Positions 1 through 5,763 of a DNA stretch of 10,117 bases are shown piece by piece (position 1 is the first letter of the stretch; every line of letters begins with the position of its first letter). Both the position numbers and the translations under genes were made by a program. The notes under the pieces are model-generated. The model was not told the origin of the DNA. It made no database searches and worked only from the letters and a program-made list of their open reading frames with translations. Location: positions 1 through 10,117 of the forward strand of contig WFPV01000183.1 of NCBI GenBank assembly GCA_015487405.1, read 5' to 3'. The DNA is from Aquifex sp. Lineage in GTDB: Bacteria; Aquificota; Aquificia; Aquificales; Aquificaceae.

Positions 1-712
1 CACAGAGGTCATATAGGAATGGAATACTCTTCTCTCTTAAAGCTTTTCCAAAACTGATTAGGGTTTCCGCCTCTTTCTCAAGACCGAGTTCCTTTAGGAC
101 TCTTAGTTCCTCTTCTCTGTCTGTTACCTTAAGGAATAACTCTGCTTTCTCCTTGAGTATGTTTCTGAGCTCTTCGTAATTTCTTTCGTAGAAGGCTCTT
201 CTCTTTTCCTGGTTCCCGGAAGTGAGTTTCTGGACTATTTCCGCGTGGCTTATTATCACCTTTAGATTCTTGAATCCCAGCGACCGCAGGTATCTATATA
301 AAATCTCAACAATCTCTAAATCTCCTTTTAAGTTAGGAACTCCGAGGAGTTCTAAGCCTGCCTGAAGCTTTTCATAGCTCTCTCCGCTTAAAGAGAATGT
401 GTTTCCGAAGTAGTAGAGTCTTTCGGGGAGCTTAACGTTGTGAAGCAAAGAGACGGTGCGGACTACCTGGGTGGTGAAGTCCAGCCTGAGGGATAGGGTT
501 TCCTTAGTTGATGTGTCCTTGAAGGTTATTGCTTCTTTGGCTTTTTCTCCGAAGGCGAGCTCCTGAAACTCGTAGGGCTCAAAGTGGGACAGGTTTATGT
601 ATTCGTATCCGTAGCTTTCAAAAATCTGGGATGCTTTCGTGAAGAGCTCTTTTATTAAGTGGGCTTCGGAGAGGCTGTAGAAACGCTCTCCCGATACGAG
701 GGACGGTTTCAT
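1..712 (-). CDS. hisZ: ATP phosphoribosyltransferase regulatory subunit HisZ (3' end cut off)
   Basis: HisZ is a catalytically inactive paralogue of histidyl-tRNA synthetase. It binds short-form HisG and makes it active and histidine-sensitive in the first step of histidine synthesis. The frame is open from an ATG at 712 to the window edge, giving about 237 residues with the C-terminus missing. The class II synthetase core is visible: LRLDFTTQVVRT near residues 75-86 replaces the motif-2 loop entry of HisRS, followed by LPERLYYFGNTFS and QAGLELLGV. The HisRS Arg-rich ATP-binding stretch after motif 2 is absent, which favours HisZ over a true synthetase. There is no Shine-Dalgarno; TAAAAT lies 7 bases before the ATG. 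It is divergent from thiO. By family knowledge, a short HisG should be encoded elsewhere in this genome. Confidence 0.88.
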   Translation of the reverse strand, partial: MKPSLVSGERFYSLSEAHLIKELFTKASQIFESYGYEYINLSHFEPYEFQELAFGEKAKEAITFKDTSTKETLSLRLDFTTQVVRTVSLLHNVKLPERLYYFGNTFSLSGESYEKLQAGLELLGVPNLKGDLEIVEILYRYLRSLGFKNLKVIISHAEIVQKLTSGNQEKRRAFYERNYEELRNILKEKAELFLKVTDREEELRVLKELGLEKEAETLISFGKALREKSIPFLYDLC

Positions 713-719
713 TGGGAAT

Positions 720-725
720 ATTTTA
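720..725 (-). promoter_or_regulatory. Candidate -10 element for hisZ
   Basis: TAAAAT reads on the minus strand, ending 7 bases before the hisZ ATG. Transcription would start at or next to the A of the start codon, which fits the lack of a Shine-Dalgarno. No good -35 is seen at the normal distance: a TTGACA on the same strand at 734-729 lies only 3 bases away, so it cannot pair with this hexamer. Confidence 0.35.
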
Positions 726-743
726 ATGTGTCAAAATAATGAT

Positions 744-1802
744 ATGGAGATACTCGTTGTAGGCGGTGGAGTTATAGGGCTTTCCGTTGCTATAAACTTG
801 CTCCTCGCAGGACATAAAGTAAAGCTTGCGGTTCGGGACAGAAAAGAGGGAGCTTCCTGGGTTGCGGGGGGAATGCTTGCCCCGTTCTCGGAGGGTCTGG
901 AAGGGGAGCTCCTGAGGTTTTCGGTAGAAAGCTTACACCTCTGGCACGAATACTTAGATAGACTGCAGGACATTTCCGGAAGGAGGGTATACTTCTCCGA
1001 GGGAATTTTGAGGCTTGCTCTCACGGAAGAGGAAGAGCAGGATTTACGGGAAAAGGTTAAGCGATACTCCTCCGAGTTTTGCAAAAGCGTAGCCTCTTAC
1101 GAAACGGAGGAACTCCTTTGTGAGTTTCCCTACATAACGAAGGATGTCCGTTATGCCGTTCTATACGGGGAAGAGGGGAACGTTGATACAGAAGAACTTA
1201 TGGAGGCACTCTACGTTGCTTTTGAGAAGCTGGGTGGAGAGCTACTGAACGAGGATATAGTGAGGGTAAGAAGGGAAGGAGAGAGGATAGAAAAGGTCTT
1301 TTCTGTCTTCGGAGAGTTTACCGCAGACTTTTACGTTTTTGCTACAGGAGCCTGGCTCAAAGAGCACTTTAACTTTCCTGTATTTCCCGTAAAAGGGCAT
1401 ATTCTGCGTATAAATGCTCCTTTAAAGGATTACGTCCTTTACAGTTCTGCGGCTTACATTATTCCGAGGGAGAAAGACGTCCTCGTAGGTGCTACAACGG
1501 AAAATAAGGGATTTGACAGAAGAATAACCTTGGGAGGTGTCAAACAACTGACGGAAGGAGCAGCGAGGGTAGTCCCCTCCCTTCAAGAGGCTGAGCTCCT
1601 GGAAGTGAGAGTGGGCTTCAGACCGGGAACTCCCGACGAGAAGCCCGTCTTTTACTTTGGGGAAAACTTCTTGGTTTTAGGAGGACACTACAGAAACGGT
1701 ATACTTCATGCACCTCTAACGGCGGAGATAGCCCTCAGGTTCGTGGACAAAGGTGAGGTCTCCGAATACTTCAAGAGTTTTTCACCTTACAGATTTAAGT
1801 GA
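744..1802 (+). CDS. thiO: Glycine oxidase ThiO (FAD-dependent)
   Basis: ThiO oxidises glycine to iminoacetate (dehydroglycine), which ThiG uses with DXP and ThiS thiocarboxylate to build the thiazole of thiamine. The protein is cytosolic and FAD-bound. From the ATG at 744 it has 352 residues, usual for the family. The N-terminal Rossmann dinucleotide motif GGGVIG is at residues 7-12, and the ThiO-type GGMLAP at 42-47. RPGTPDEKP starts near 293 and GHYRNGILHAP is at 314-324; both are the C-terminal signature of ThiO/DAO-type oxidases. An in-frame ATG at 726 would add six residues (MCQNND). I prefer 744 because the beta strand leading into the FAD motif then begins at residue 2, but neither start has a Shine-Dalgarno. 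The stop overlaps the next ATG (TGATG). Confidence 0.9.
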   Translation: MEILVVGGGVIGLSVAINLLLAGHKVKLAVRDRKEGASWVAGGMLAPFSEGLEGELLRFSVESLHLWHEYLDRLQDISGRRVYFSEGILRLALTEEEEQDLREKVKRYSSEFCKSVASYETEELLCEFPYITKDVRYAVLYGEEGNVDTEELMEALYVAFEKLGGELLNEDIVRVRREGERIEKVFSVFGEFTADFYVFATGAWLKEHFNFPVFPVKGHILRINAPLKDYVLYSSAAYIIPREKDVLVGATTENKGFDRRITLGGVKQLTEGAARVVPSLQEAELLEVRVGFRPGTPDEKPVFYFGENFLVLGGHYRNGILHAPLTAEIALRFVDKGEVSEYFKSFSPYRFK

Positions 1803-1978
1803 TGTATAGAAAGAGCTTTGAGACGCTCATAGATATATCCAAGGGGATAACGGCAGGGCTGTTTGTTTCTGCTATGGTCGGCTTTCTAATTCAAGAAAAA
1901 TCCTCCAGCTGGTTCTTACTTTTAGGTTTCTTTACAGGTTTGACTATTACGATGCTTCTCGCTATCTTCTACGATTAG
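1802..1978 (+). CDS. Small two-helix membrane protein, possibly AtpZ/AtpI-like
   Basis: This is a 58-residue frame whose ATG shares a base with the thiO stop codon (TGATG), so translation is probably coupled to thiO. The first 15 residues are polar (MYRKSFETLIDISKG). Two hydrophobic helices follow, about residues 16-31 and 37-56, joined by QEKSSS. The pattern of a Gly-containing first helix, a short polar turn with Ser-Ser-Trp, then a Gly-rich second helix (FLLLGFFTGLTITMLLAIF) resembles the AtpZ/AtpI family of F-ATPase accessory proteins. That is a by-eye resemblance only. The coupling, intact frame and strong Shine-Dalgarno of the next gene argue that it is real. Its role next to thiO is unknown. 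Confidence 0.6.
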   Translation: MYRKSFETLIDISKGITAGLFVSAMVGFLIQEKSSSWFLLLGFFTGLTITMLLAIFYD

Positions 1979-1983
1979 GAGGT
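1977..1983 (+). promoter_or_regulatory. Shine-Dalgarno that overlaps the upstream stop codon
   Basis: AGGAGGT lies 7 bases before the ATG at 1991. Its first two bases are the end of the TAG that stops the 58-residue protein. A ribosome ending the upstream gene sits on the start signal of the next, which supports both small genes as real. Confidence 0.65.
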
Positions 1984-1990
1984 TTACGGA

Positions 1991-2092
1991 ATGAACGATA
2001 TAGTTATAGCCTTAATTCTGACTTTTACAATTCTTCTTCTTTGGTTTTTCATTATCCTAAAGCTTAACTCACCGCAAAAAACTAAGTCTTAA
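1991..2092 (+). CDS. 33-residue single-helix membrane microprotein
   Basis: The frame encodes a short N-terminus (MNDI), one hydrophobic helix at about residues 4-23, and a polar basic tail (KLNSPQKTKS). This layout is common to small subunits or regulators of membrane complexes. I do not recognise the family. The case for expression is the near-perfect AGGAGGT seven bases before the ATG and its place at the end of the thiO run. The last 11 bases overlap the 3' end of pdxJ on the other strand. It could be a partner of the 58-residue membrane protein before it. Chance is the main alternative, since a 33-codon frame is short. Confidence 0.5.
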   Translation: MNDIVIALILTFTILLLWFFIILKLNSPQKTKS

Positions 2093-2810
2093 TAAGGTTT
2101 ATCATCTCCTTCACAGCCCTTTCAAATCCGAATATCACGGCGTTCGCCACTATGGAGTGTCCAATGTTTAGCTCCTCCACAACTCCCTTAAGTTCACGGA
2201 CAAAGTCCTTTACATTGTGATAGGTAAGTCCATGACCGGCATAAACTCTTAAGCCTTTTTCTTTCGCATAAAATGCCGCTTCCTTTATCCTCTGGAGCTC
2301 CTTTTTTGCCTCTTCAAATCTATGTTCGTTCCAGAGGTTTGCGTAGGCTCCCGTGTGGAGCTCTATGGCATCAGTTCCCACTTCCACGCTTGCGTCTATC
2401 TGTGCTCTGTCCGCCTCAATGAATAGGGAAACCTCTATTCCGGCTTCCTTTATAGGCTTTAGGTAATCCTTTAATCTTTCTTTTAAAGAAACAACGTCAA
2501 GACCACCTTCGGTGGTGATCTCTTCTCTCCTTTCGGGAACGAGAGTTATCCTATCGGGTTTCACTCTTAGGGCTATCTCCCTCATCTCCTCCGTGGGTGC
2601 CATCTCTAAGTTCACGGGAATAATCACGAGCTCCTTTATAAGCTCTAAATCTCTGTCCTGAATGTGTCTCCTGTCCTCCCTGAGGTGGAGGGTTATCTGG
2701 TCCGCTCCTGCTTGCTGGGCTATGAGAGCTGCGAATACTGGGGAGGGCTCAAAGGTTCTCCTCGCCTGCCTTACGGTAGCTACGTGGTCAACGTTAACAC
2801 CTAAACGCAT
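2082..2810 (-). CDS. pdxJ: Pyridoxine 5'-phosphate synthase PdxJ
   Basis: PdxJ condenses 1-deoxy-D-xylulose 5-phosphate with 3-amino-2-oxopropyl phosphate to form pyridoxine 5'-phosphate, the last ring-forming step of the DXP-dependent vitamin B6 route. It is a cytosolic TIM barrel. At 242 residues it is full length. Conserved blocks appear in order: GVNVDHVATVRQAR (4-17), DQITLHLREDRRHI (37-50) with the catalytic-region His residues, VNLEMAPTEEM with the active-site Glu near 69, TTEGGLDV, IELHTGAYA, HGLTYHNV with a late active-site His, and the phosphate-binding ELNIGHSIVANAV. It stands alone on the minus strand. GAAGG directly abuts the ATG, too close for an ideal Shine-Dalgarno, so start signalling is weak. 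Its 3' end overlaps the 33-residue membrane gene by 11 bases. Confidence 0.96.
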   Translation of the reverse strand: MRLGVNVDHVATVRQARRTFEPSPVFAALIAQQAGADQITLHLREDRRHIQDRDLELIKELVIIPVNLEMAPTEEMREIALRVKPDRITLVPERREEITTEGGLDVVSLKERLKDYLKPIKEAGIEVSLFIEADRAQIDASVEVGTDAIELHTGAYANLWNEHRFEEAKKELQRIKEAAFYAKEKGLRVYAGHGLTYHNVKDFVRELKGVVEELNIGHSIVANAVIFGFERAVKEMINLIKT

Positions 2811-2823
2811 CCTTCAGATATTA

Positions 2824-2829
2824 TTTTAG
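2824..2829 (-). promoter_or_regulatory. Candidate -10 element for pdxJ
   Basis: TAAAAT on the minus strand ends 13 bases before the pdxJ ATG. The whole pdxJ/macro-domain gap is only 40 bases, so promoters for both directions must be packed here. No clear -35 is visible. Confidence 0.3.
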
Positions 2830-2835
2830 AGCGTT

Positions 2836-2841
2836 TATCAT
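2836..2841 (+). promoter_or_regulatory. Candidate -10 element for the macro-domain run
   Basis: TATCAT ends 9 bases before the ATG at 2851. No Shine-Dalgarno lies between them (TTTCTTATT), so a transcript from here would be nearly leaderless. The -35 region is poor. Confidence 0.3.
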
Positions 2842-2850
2842 TTTCTTATT

Positions 2851-3348
2851 ATGGATATAAAGGTTGTAAAAGGAAGCATTTTAGAGGTTGACGCTGACGC
2901 TATCGTTAATCCCGCGAACAGCAAGGGACTCATGGGCGGGGGAGTAGCGGGAGTCATAAAACGCTTCGGAGGGGAGGAGATAGAGAGGGAAGCTATGGAA
3001 AAAGCCCCCATTCCCGTTGGTTCTGCGGTTCTCACAACCGCGGGAAAGCTAAAGTTCAAAGGTGTCATACACGCTCCCACGATGGAAGAGCCCGCGATGC
3101 CTTCATCGGAAGAAAAAGTCAGAAAAGCAACGAGAGCGGCGTTGGAACTTGCGGATAGGGAGTGCTTTAAGGTGATAGCTATTCCCGGGATGGGGACGGG
3201 TGTAGGGGGAGTTCCCAAAGAGGTAGCCGCCAAGGCTATGGTGGAGGAGATTAGAAACTTTGAGCCTAAATGCCTGGAAAAGGTTATCCTCGTTGACATA
3301 GACGACGAGATGGTTGAAGCATGGGAGAGAGTCTTAAAACTGCGTTAA
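2851..3348 (+). CDS. Macro-domain protein (ADP-ribose binding/hydrolase family)
   Basis: Macro domains bind ADP-ribose or related nucleotides; many remove ADP-ribose from proteins or hydrolyse ADP-ribose 1''-phosphate or O-acetyl-ADP-ribose. The 165 residues form one complete domain. The first strand-loop is VVKGSILEVDADAIVNPAN, with the conserved NPAN at 20-23. The Gly-rich GGGVAGVI loop is at 29-36. The second phosphate-contacting loop IPGMGTGVGGVP is at 111-122. All the usual ligand contacts appear present, so activity is likely, but the substrate cannot be read from sequence. The gene leads a plus-strand run and overlaps the next frame by 28 bases. It has no Shine-Dalgarno. Confidence 0.92.
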   Translation: MDIKVVKGSILEVDADAIVNPANSKGLMGGGVAGVIKRFGGEEIEREAMEKAPIPVGSAVLTTAGKLKFKGVIHAPTMEEPAMPSSEEKVRKATRAALELADRECFKVIAIPGMGTGVGGVPKEVAAKAMVEEIRNFEPKCLEKVILVDIDDEMVEAWERVLKLR

Positions 3349-3824
3349 TATTTCTTCTCTTTATTTCTATTACCTTCGGTGAGGAGATTCCCGTTTACGC
3401 GATAGTTAAGGGAAAGGTGGAGAAAATATTCGTAAGAGTTGGGGAGCTCGTAGAGAGGGGAACACCTCTCCTGAAAATTTCTCCTTCTCTTTACGATGCA
3501 GAGATAAAGAGTCTTCAAGGGAAACTCAAAGAGCTTGAGTTGAAAAAGTGGAAAGCGGAGAGGGATTACAAAAGGTATAAGGAGCTCTACGATAGAGACC
3601 TTTTAGCGGAGACTATCTTAGAAGATAAGAAAATAGCCTTAGAAATCCTAAAGGCTCAAATAGAGGAAGTTAAGGGAAAGATAGAAAAGCTCAAAACTTT
3701 AAAGAGCTATACTCTTATTAGGAGTCCCGTTAGCGGGAAGGTCGTGAAGCTTTTGGTCAGGGAGGAAAGCTTCGTAAACGGCTCCTTAACTCCCCACCTT
3801 ATCGCGGTTATTGAGAGGAGGTGA
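3321..3824 (+). CDS. Short exported HlyD-like (membrane fusion protein-like) protein
   Basis: Residues 1-20 (MGES plus a hydrophobic stretch ending ITFG) look like a signal peptide or N-terminal anchor. Residues 24-55 form the first half of a biotinyl-lipoyl-like domain (VKGKVEKIFVRVGELVERG). Residues 57-127 are a charged coiled-coil hairpin with the family-like YKRYKELYDRDLLAE turn. Residues 128-165 complete the lipoyl domain (IRSPVSGKVVKLLVREESFV). At 167 residues it lacks the beta-barrel and membrane-proximal domains of normal RND, ABC or HlyD adaptors, and no transporter gene is beside it. The ATG at 3321 lies inside the macro-domain gene; a later non-ATG start is possible but would shorten the signal peptide. 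It probably acts in the periplasm, partner unknown. Confidence 0.75.
   Translation: MGESLKTALIFLLFISITFGEEIPVYAIVKGKVEKIFVRVGELVERGTPLLKISPSLYDAEIKSLQGKLKELELKKWKAERDYKRYKELYDRDLLAETILEDKKIALEILKAQIEEVKGKIEKLKTLKSYTLIRSPVSGKVVKLLVREESFVNGSLTPHLIAVIERR
3816..3824 (+). promoter_or_regulatory. Shine-Dalgarno encoding the end of the HlyD-like gene
   Basis: AGGAGGTGA is a near-perfect ribosome binding site 3 bases before the ATG at 3828. It also spells the last two Arg codons and the stop of the HlyD-like gene, tying the two genes translationally. Confidence 0.7.
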
Positions 3825-3827
3825 GTT

Positions 3828-4070
3828 ATGGAGAGATACACTTTGGCACTGAGTGACCTCAGTGAGATTCACGTCTTTAAGTGTGAACAGTTCTCGGAAG
3901 AGGTGTGCAGATGTGAAGAGGTTTCCCTCTGCGGAAACTTAGAGAGGGAAAAAGCAAAAGAAGAGATAACCTGCATTCCTTTGGAAGAAGCGAGGGTAGA
4001 GATGGCACAACTAACAAACAGGGGAGACAAGCCCTGTAGGGAGTGTCTCTTAAAGCTCTTCGGAGTTTAA
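3828..4070 (+). CDS. Small Cys-rich protein of unknown function
   Basis: I do not recognise this 80-residue protein. It has seven Cys: 19, 27, 29, 35, 49, 70 and 73. They form CRC (27-29) plus C35, and a C-terminal CREC (70-73) of the CxxC type, so metal binding or thiol chemistry is plausible. It has no signal peptide or membrane helix and is rich in Glu, so it is probably cytosolic. The strong Shine-Dalgarno overlapping the previous stop leaves little doubt that it is translated. The stop overlaps the dapB stop on the other strand through a shared TTTAAA. Its partners in the run are the macro-domain protein and the HlyD-like protein; no joint function is known to me. Confidence 0.8.
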   Translation: MERYTLALSDLSEIHVFKCEQFSEEVCRCEEVSLCGNLEREKAKEEITCIPLEEARVEMAQLTNRGDKPCRECLLKLFGV

Positions 4071-4864
4071 AACCCGAGAACGTCAAACATTGTGTAAAAT
4101 CCGGGTTCTTTTCCCTTTATCCACTTTGCCGCTTCCACCGCTCCCTTTGCGAAGGTATCTCTTGAGCTCGCTCTGTGGGTGAGCTCAAGTCTCTCCCCGA
4201 ATCCTAAGAAAAAGACTGTGTGGTCTCCCACAACGTCTCCACCCCTTAGAGCCATGACACCTATCTCGTCGTCCCTTCTGGGAGCCTCTCCGTGTCTTCC
4301 GTAGACTATGTTCTTCCTGCCCAGAACTTCAGAAAGTATCTGGGCGAGCTTTACCGCCGTTCCGCTGGGAGCGTCCTTCTTAAACCTGTGGTGAATCTCC
4401 ATTATCTCAACGTCAAAGTTCTTATCCTTCAAGACCTTAGCGGCTATCTCCACTAGCTTAAAAAGCAGGTTCACCCCAAGGCTCATGTTGGGAGAAAGCA
4501 GAAGGGGAGCTTCCTTGGAGTATTCCTTTATTTCCTCTATCTCCTGCTGGGTGAAACCGGTAGTTCCTATAACAATTGCCTTCTTTTCCAAGGTTGTGAG
4601 TTTGGTGTGCCCCACCGCGGCGGTGGGATTTCCCGAGAACTCTATCACGACGTCGGTGTAAGGAAGGAGCTCCTCCAGTCTGCTCGTTAGGGGTTTCCCC
4701 TTTAGCTCCTTCTTTCCAAGGGCTTCTCCGAGGTCTAAGGTGGAGATGCAGTCCGGGTGCTCCACACCGCCTACCACTTCCACGTCCTTGTCCTGCAAGG
4801 CTATATCAATTATCCTCCTTCCCATTCTGCCAAGAGCACCGCAGACCACAATCTTTGTACTCAT
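4067..4864 (-). CDS. dapB: 4-hydroxy-tetrahydrodipicolinate reductase DapB
   Basis: DapB reduces the product of DapA (4-hydroxy-tetrahydrodipicolinate, formerly called dihydrodipicolinate) with NAD(P)H, on the way to diaminopimelate and lysine, and so also feeds peptidoglycan. At 265 residues it is full length. The N-terminal nucleotide fold has GALGRMG at 9-15. GTTGFT is at 100-105 and SPNMSLGVN at 124-132. The catalytic signature EIHHRFKKDAPSGTA spans 156-170, with H158 and H159 and the Lys of KDAPSGTA. RGGDVVGDHTV follows near 207-217, and the C-terminal RASSRDTFAKGAV is typical. The ATG overlaps the stop of the 84-residue upstream gene (ATGA), and GGAGG lies 4 bases before the start. Nothing looks unusual in the protein. 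Confidence 0.96.
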   Translation of the reverse strand: MSTKIVVCGALGRMGRRIIDIALQDKDVEVVGGVEHPDCISTLDLGEALGKKELKGKPLTSRLEELLPYTDVVIEFSGNPTAAVGHTKLTTLEKKAIVIGTTGFTQQEIEEIKEYSKEAPLLLSPNMSLGVNLLFKLVEIAAKVLKDKNFDVEIMEIHHRFKKDAPSGTAVKLAQILSEVLGRKNIVYGRHGEAPRRDDEIGVMALRGGDVVGDHTVFFLGFGERLELTHRASSRDTFAKGAVEAAKWIKGKEPGFYTMFDVLGF

Positions 4865-5115
4865 CCTTCCTCCCCTTCGCCGAAGATTAACTGCTCAAGC
4901 TCCTTAACTGCATCCTGAGCCTGCTCGGGAGGAACCACGGAAGGGTAAATAGCAACCCTGACTCCTTCCTTGAAGAGAAATCTCGCGAGGAGCTCCTGAA
5001 GCTTCTCAAGCTCCTCGGGGGTCATATCCGTCCTGATGCTCTCCTCAACGGGCTTGTCGGTCACGAAGATACCGACCAACGCAAAAGGAACAGCAACGAG
5101 TTTTTGTTCTTCCAT
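4861..5115 (-). CDS. Unknown 84-residue protein coupled to dapB
   Basis: I do not recognise a family. The frame begins with a good AAGGAGGT six bases before the ATG and ends with a 4-base ATGA overlap with dapB, so it is almost certainly translated together with dapB. The first half reads like beta strands (LVAVPFALVGIFVT). An amphipathic helix follows at about 32-49 (TPEELEKLQELLARFLF), then VRVAIYPSVVPPEQ and a C-terminal acidic helix with a GEGEEG tail. Those last codons supply the purine-rich Shine-Dalgarno for dapB. There is no signal peptide or Cys. It may be a small cytosolic partner of DapB or merely a co-transcribed gene. Confidence 0.8.
   Translation of the reverse strand: MEEQKLVAVPFALVGIFVTDKPVEESIRTDMTPEELEKLQELLARFLFKEGVRVAIYPSVVPPEQAQDAVKELEQLIFGEGEEG
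4865..4875 (-). promoter_or_regulatory. dapB Shine-Dalgarno within the upstream gene
   Basis: GGGGAGGAAGG reads on the minus strand just before the dapB ATG. It codes for part of the Gly/Glu tail of the 84-residue protein, whose stop overlaps the dapB start. Confidence 0.6.
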
Positions 5116-5133
5116 AACAACCTCCTTACACCA

Positions 5134-5141
5134 ATTATAAA
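5134..5141. promoter_or_regulatory. Overlapping divergent -10 elements (84-aa gene/dapB and lolA)
   Basis: On the minus strand 5139-5134 is a perfect TATAAT, and on the plus strand 5136-5141 is TATAAA; the two share four base pairs. The minus start would fall near 5127, giving a leader of about 12 bases that opens with the AAGGAGGT ribosome site. The plus start would fall 2-4 bases before the lolA ATG. No good -35 is seen for either. The two directions probably compete for polymerase. Confidence 0.5.
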
Positions 5142-5151
5142 ATGTAGAGAT

Positions 5152-5763
5152 ATGCGAAAAATTTTTATTATTTTCCTTTTAAGCTTAATTACCGCCTTCG
5201 GCGGTGATTTAAAAAACTTAGAAAAAATCTTTAACGAAACGAAAACCCTTAAGGTTTCCTTTGTTCAAAAGGTTAAATACGACTGGTATCCCAAGGAAGA
5301 TAAAAGCAAGGGTGTTTTTTGCGCAAAGAGAGGAGGAAAATTCCGCTTAGAGTATTACAGCCCCGACAGAATTACGATAATCTCCGACGGGAAAAAGGTT
5401 TACGTAATAAACCACGAAGAAAAAGCGGTCTACGTTGAGCCGGTCAGTGAAAACACCTCTCCCGTTATAGGTAGCCTATTTTTACTCTCAAAACCCCTCT
5501 CGGAGGTCTTTGCCCTTGAAAGCGTTATGAAAAAGGGAGATTACGAGGTTTACGTTCTTAAACCCTTAAAGGAAGACGAAAACATAAGGGAAGTATGGGT
5601 TTACCTGAACGGGGAAGGAGAAATTAAGAAGATTATTTCTTACGATAAACAGAACACAAGGACGGAAATAGATTTTATAGAAGTAAAACGGAACTTCACG
5701 CCTACCGAGGAGCTTTTTAAGGTTCAGATTCCCGCGGATTTTCAGGTAAGGAGCGATGGGTGA
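5152..5763 (+). CDS. lolA: Outer-membrane lipoprotein carrier LolA
   Basis: LolA takes lipoproteins released by the inner-membrane LolCDE transporter and carries them across the periplasm. From the ATG at 5152 the protein has 203 residues, normal for LolA, and begins with a signal peptide (MRKIFIIFLLSLITAFG, cut near residue 17-19). The family pattern follows: LKNLEKIFNETKTLKVSFVQ, then GVFCAKRGGKFRLEYYSPD (the 'G.f...RPGkfRw.y..P' block), ISDGKKVYVINHEEKAVYVEP, and strands ending in IDFIEVKRNF and FKVQIPADFQV. An upstream in-frame ATG at 5104 would place 16 residues before the signal peptide and cross the promoter, so it is unlikely. The gene leads a plus-strand run and its end overlaps the acetyltransferase start by 8 bases. 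Confidence 0.88.
   Translation: MRKIFIIFLLSLITAFGGDLKNLEKIFNETKTLKVSFVQKVKYDWYPKEDKSKGVFCAKRGGKFRLEYYSPDRITIISDGKKVYVINHEEKAVYVEPVSENTSPVIGSLFLLSKPLSEVFALESVMKKGDYEVYVLKPLKEDENIREVWVYLNGEGEIKKIISYDKQNTRTEIDFIEVKRNFTPTEELFKVQIPADFQVRSDG

Noticed and set aside
729..734. TTGACA on the minus strand as a -35 for hisZ
   Set aside because: It is only 3 bases from the only -10-like hexamer, and a normal 17-base spacer would land inside the gene without a match.
2502..2516. Perfect 6-base inverted repeat ACCACC-TTC-GGTGGT, a possible hairpin
   Set aside because: It lies inside pdxJ and encodes the conserved TTEGGLDV motif, so coding constraint explains it.
2838..3299. Long minus-strand open frame opposite the macro-domain gene, and similar frames opposite thiO, ybaB, recR and the yjbQ-family gene
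   Set aside because: Low-complexity Ser/Pro/Leu translations with no motifs, fully opposite well-identified genes; typical antisense shadows.
4611..4627. Perfect 7-base inverted repeat CCCACCG-CGG-CGGTGGG, a possible terminator stem
   Set aside because: It is in the middle of dapB, with no T-run after it, and encodes NPTAAVGH.
5104..5151. In-frame ATG extension of lolA by 16 residues
   Set aside because: It would put a polar segment before a clear signal peptide and cover the promoter and the opposite gene's ribosome site.
5191..5205. Hairpin ACCGCC-TTC-GGCGGT early in lolA
   Set aside because: It could affect translation, but it encodes the signal-peptide end and has no partner site or conserved context that I can see; chance is likely.
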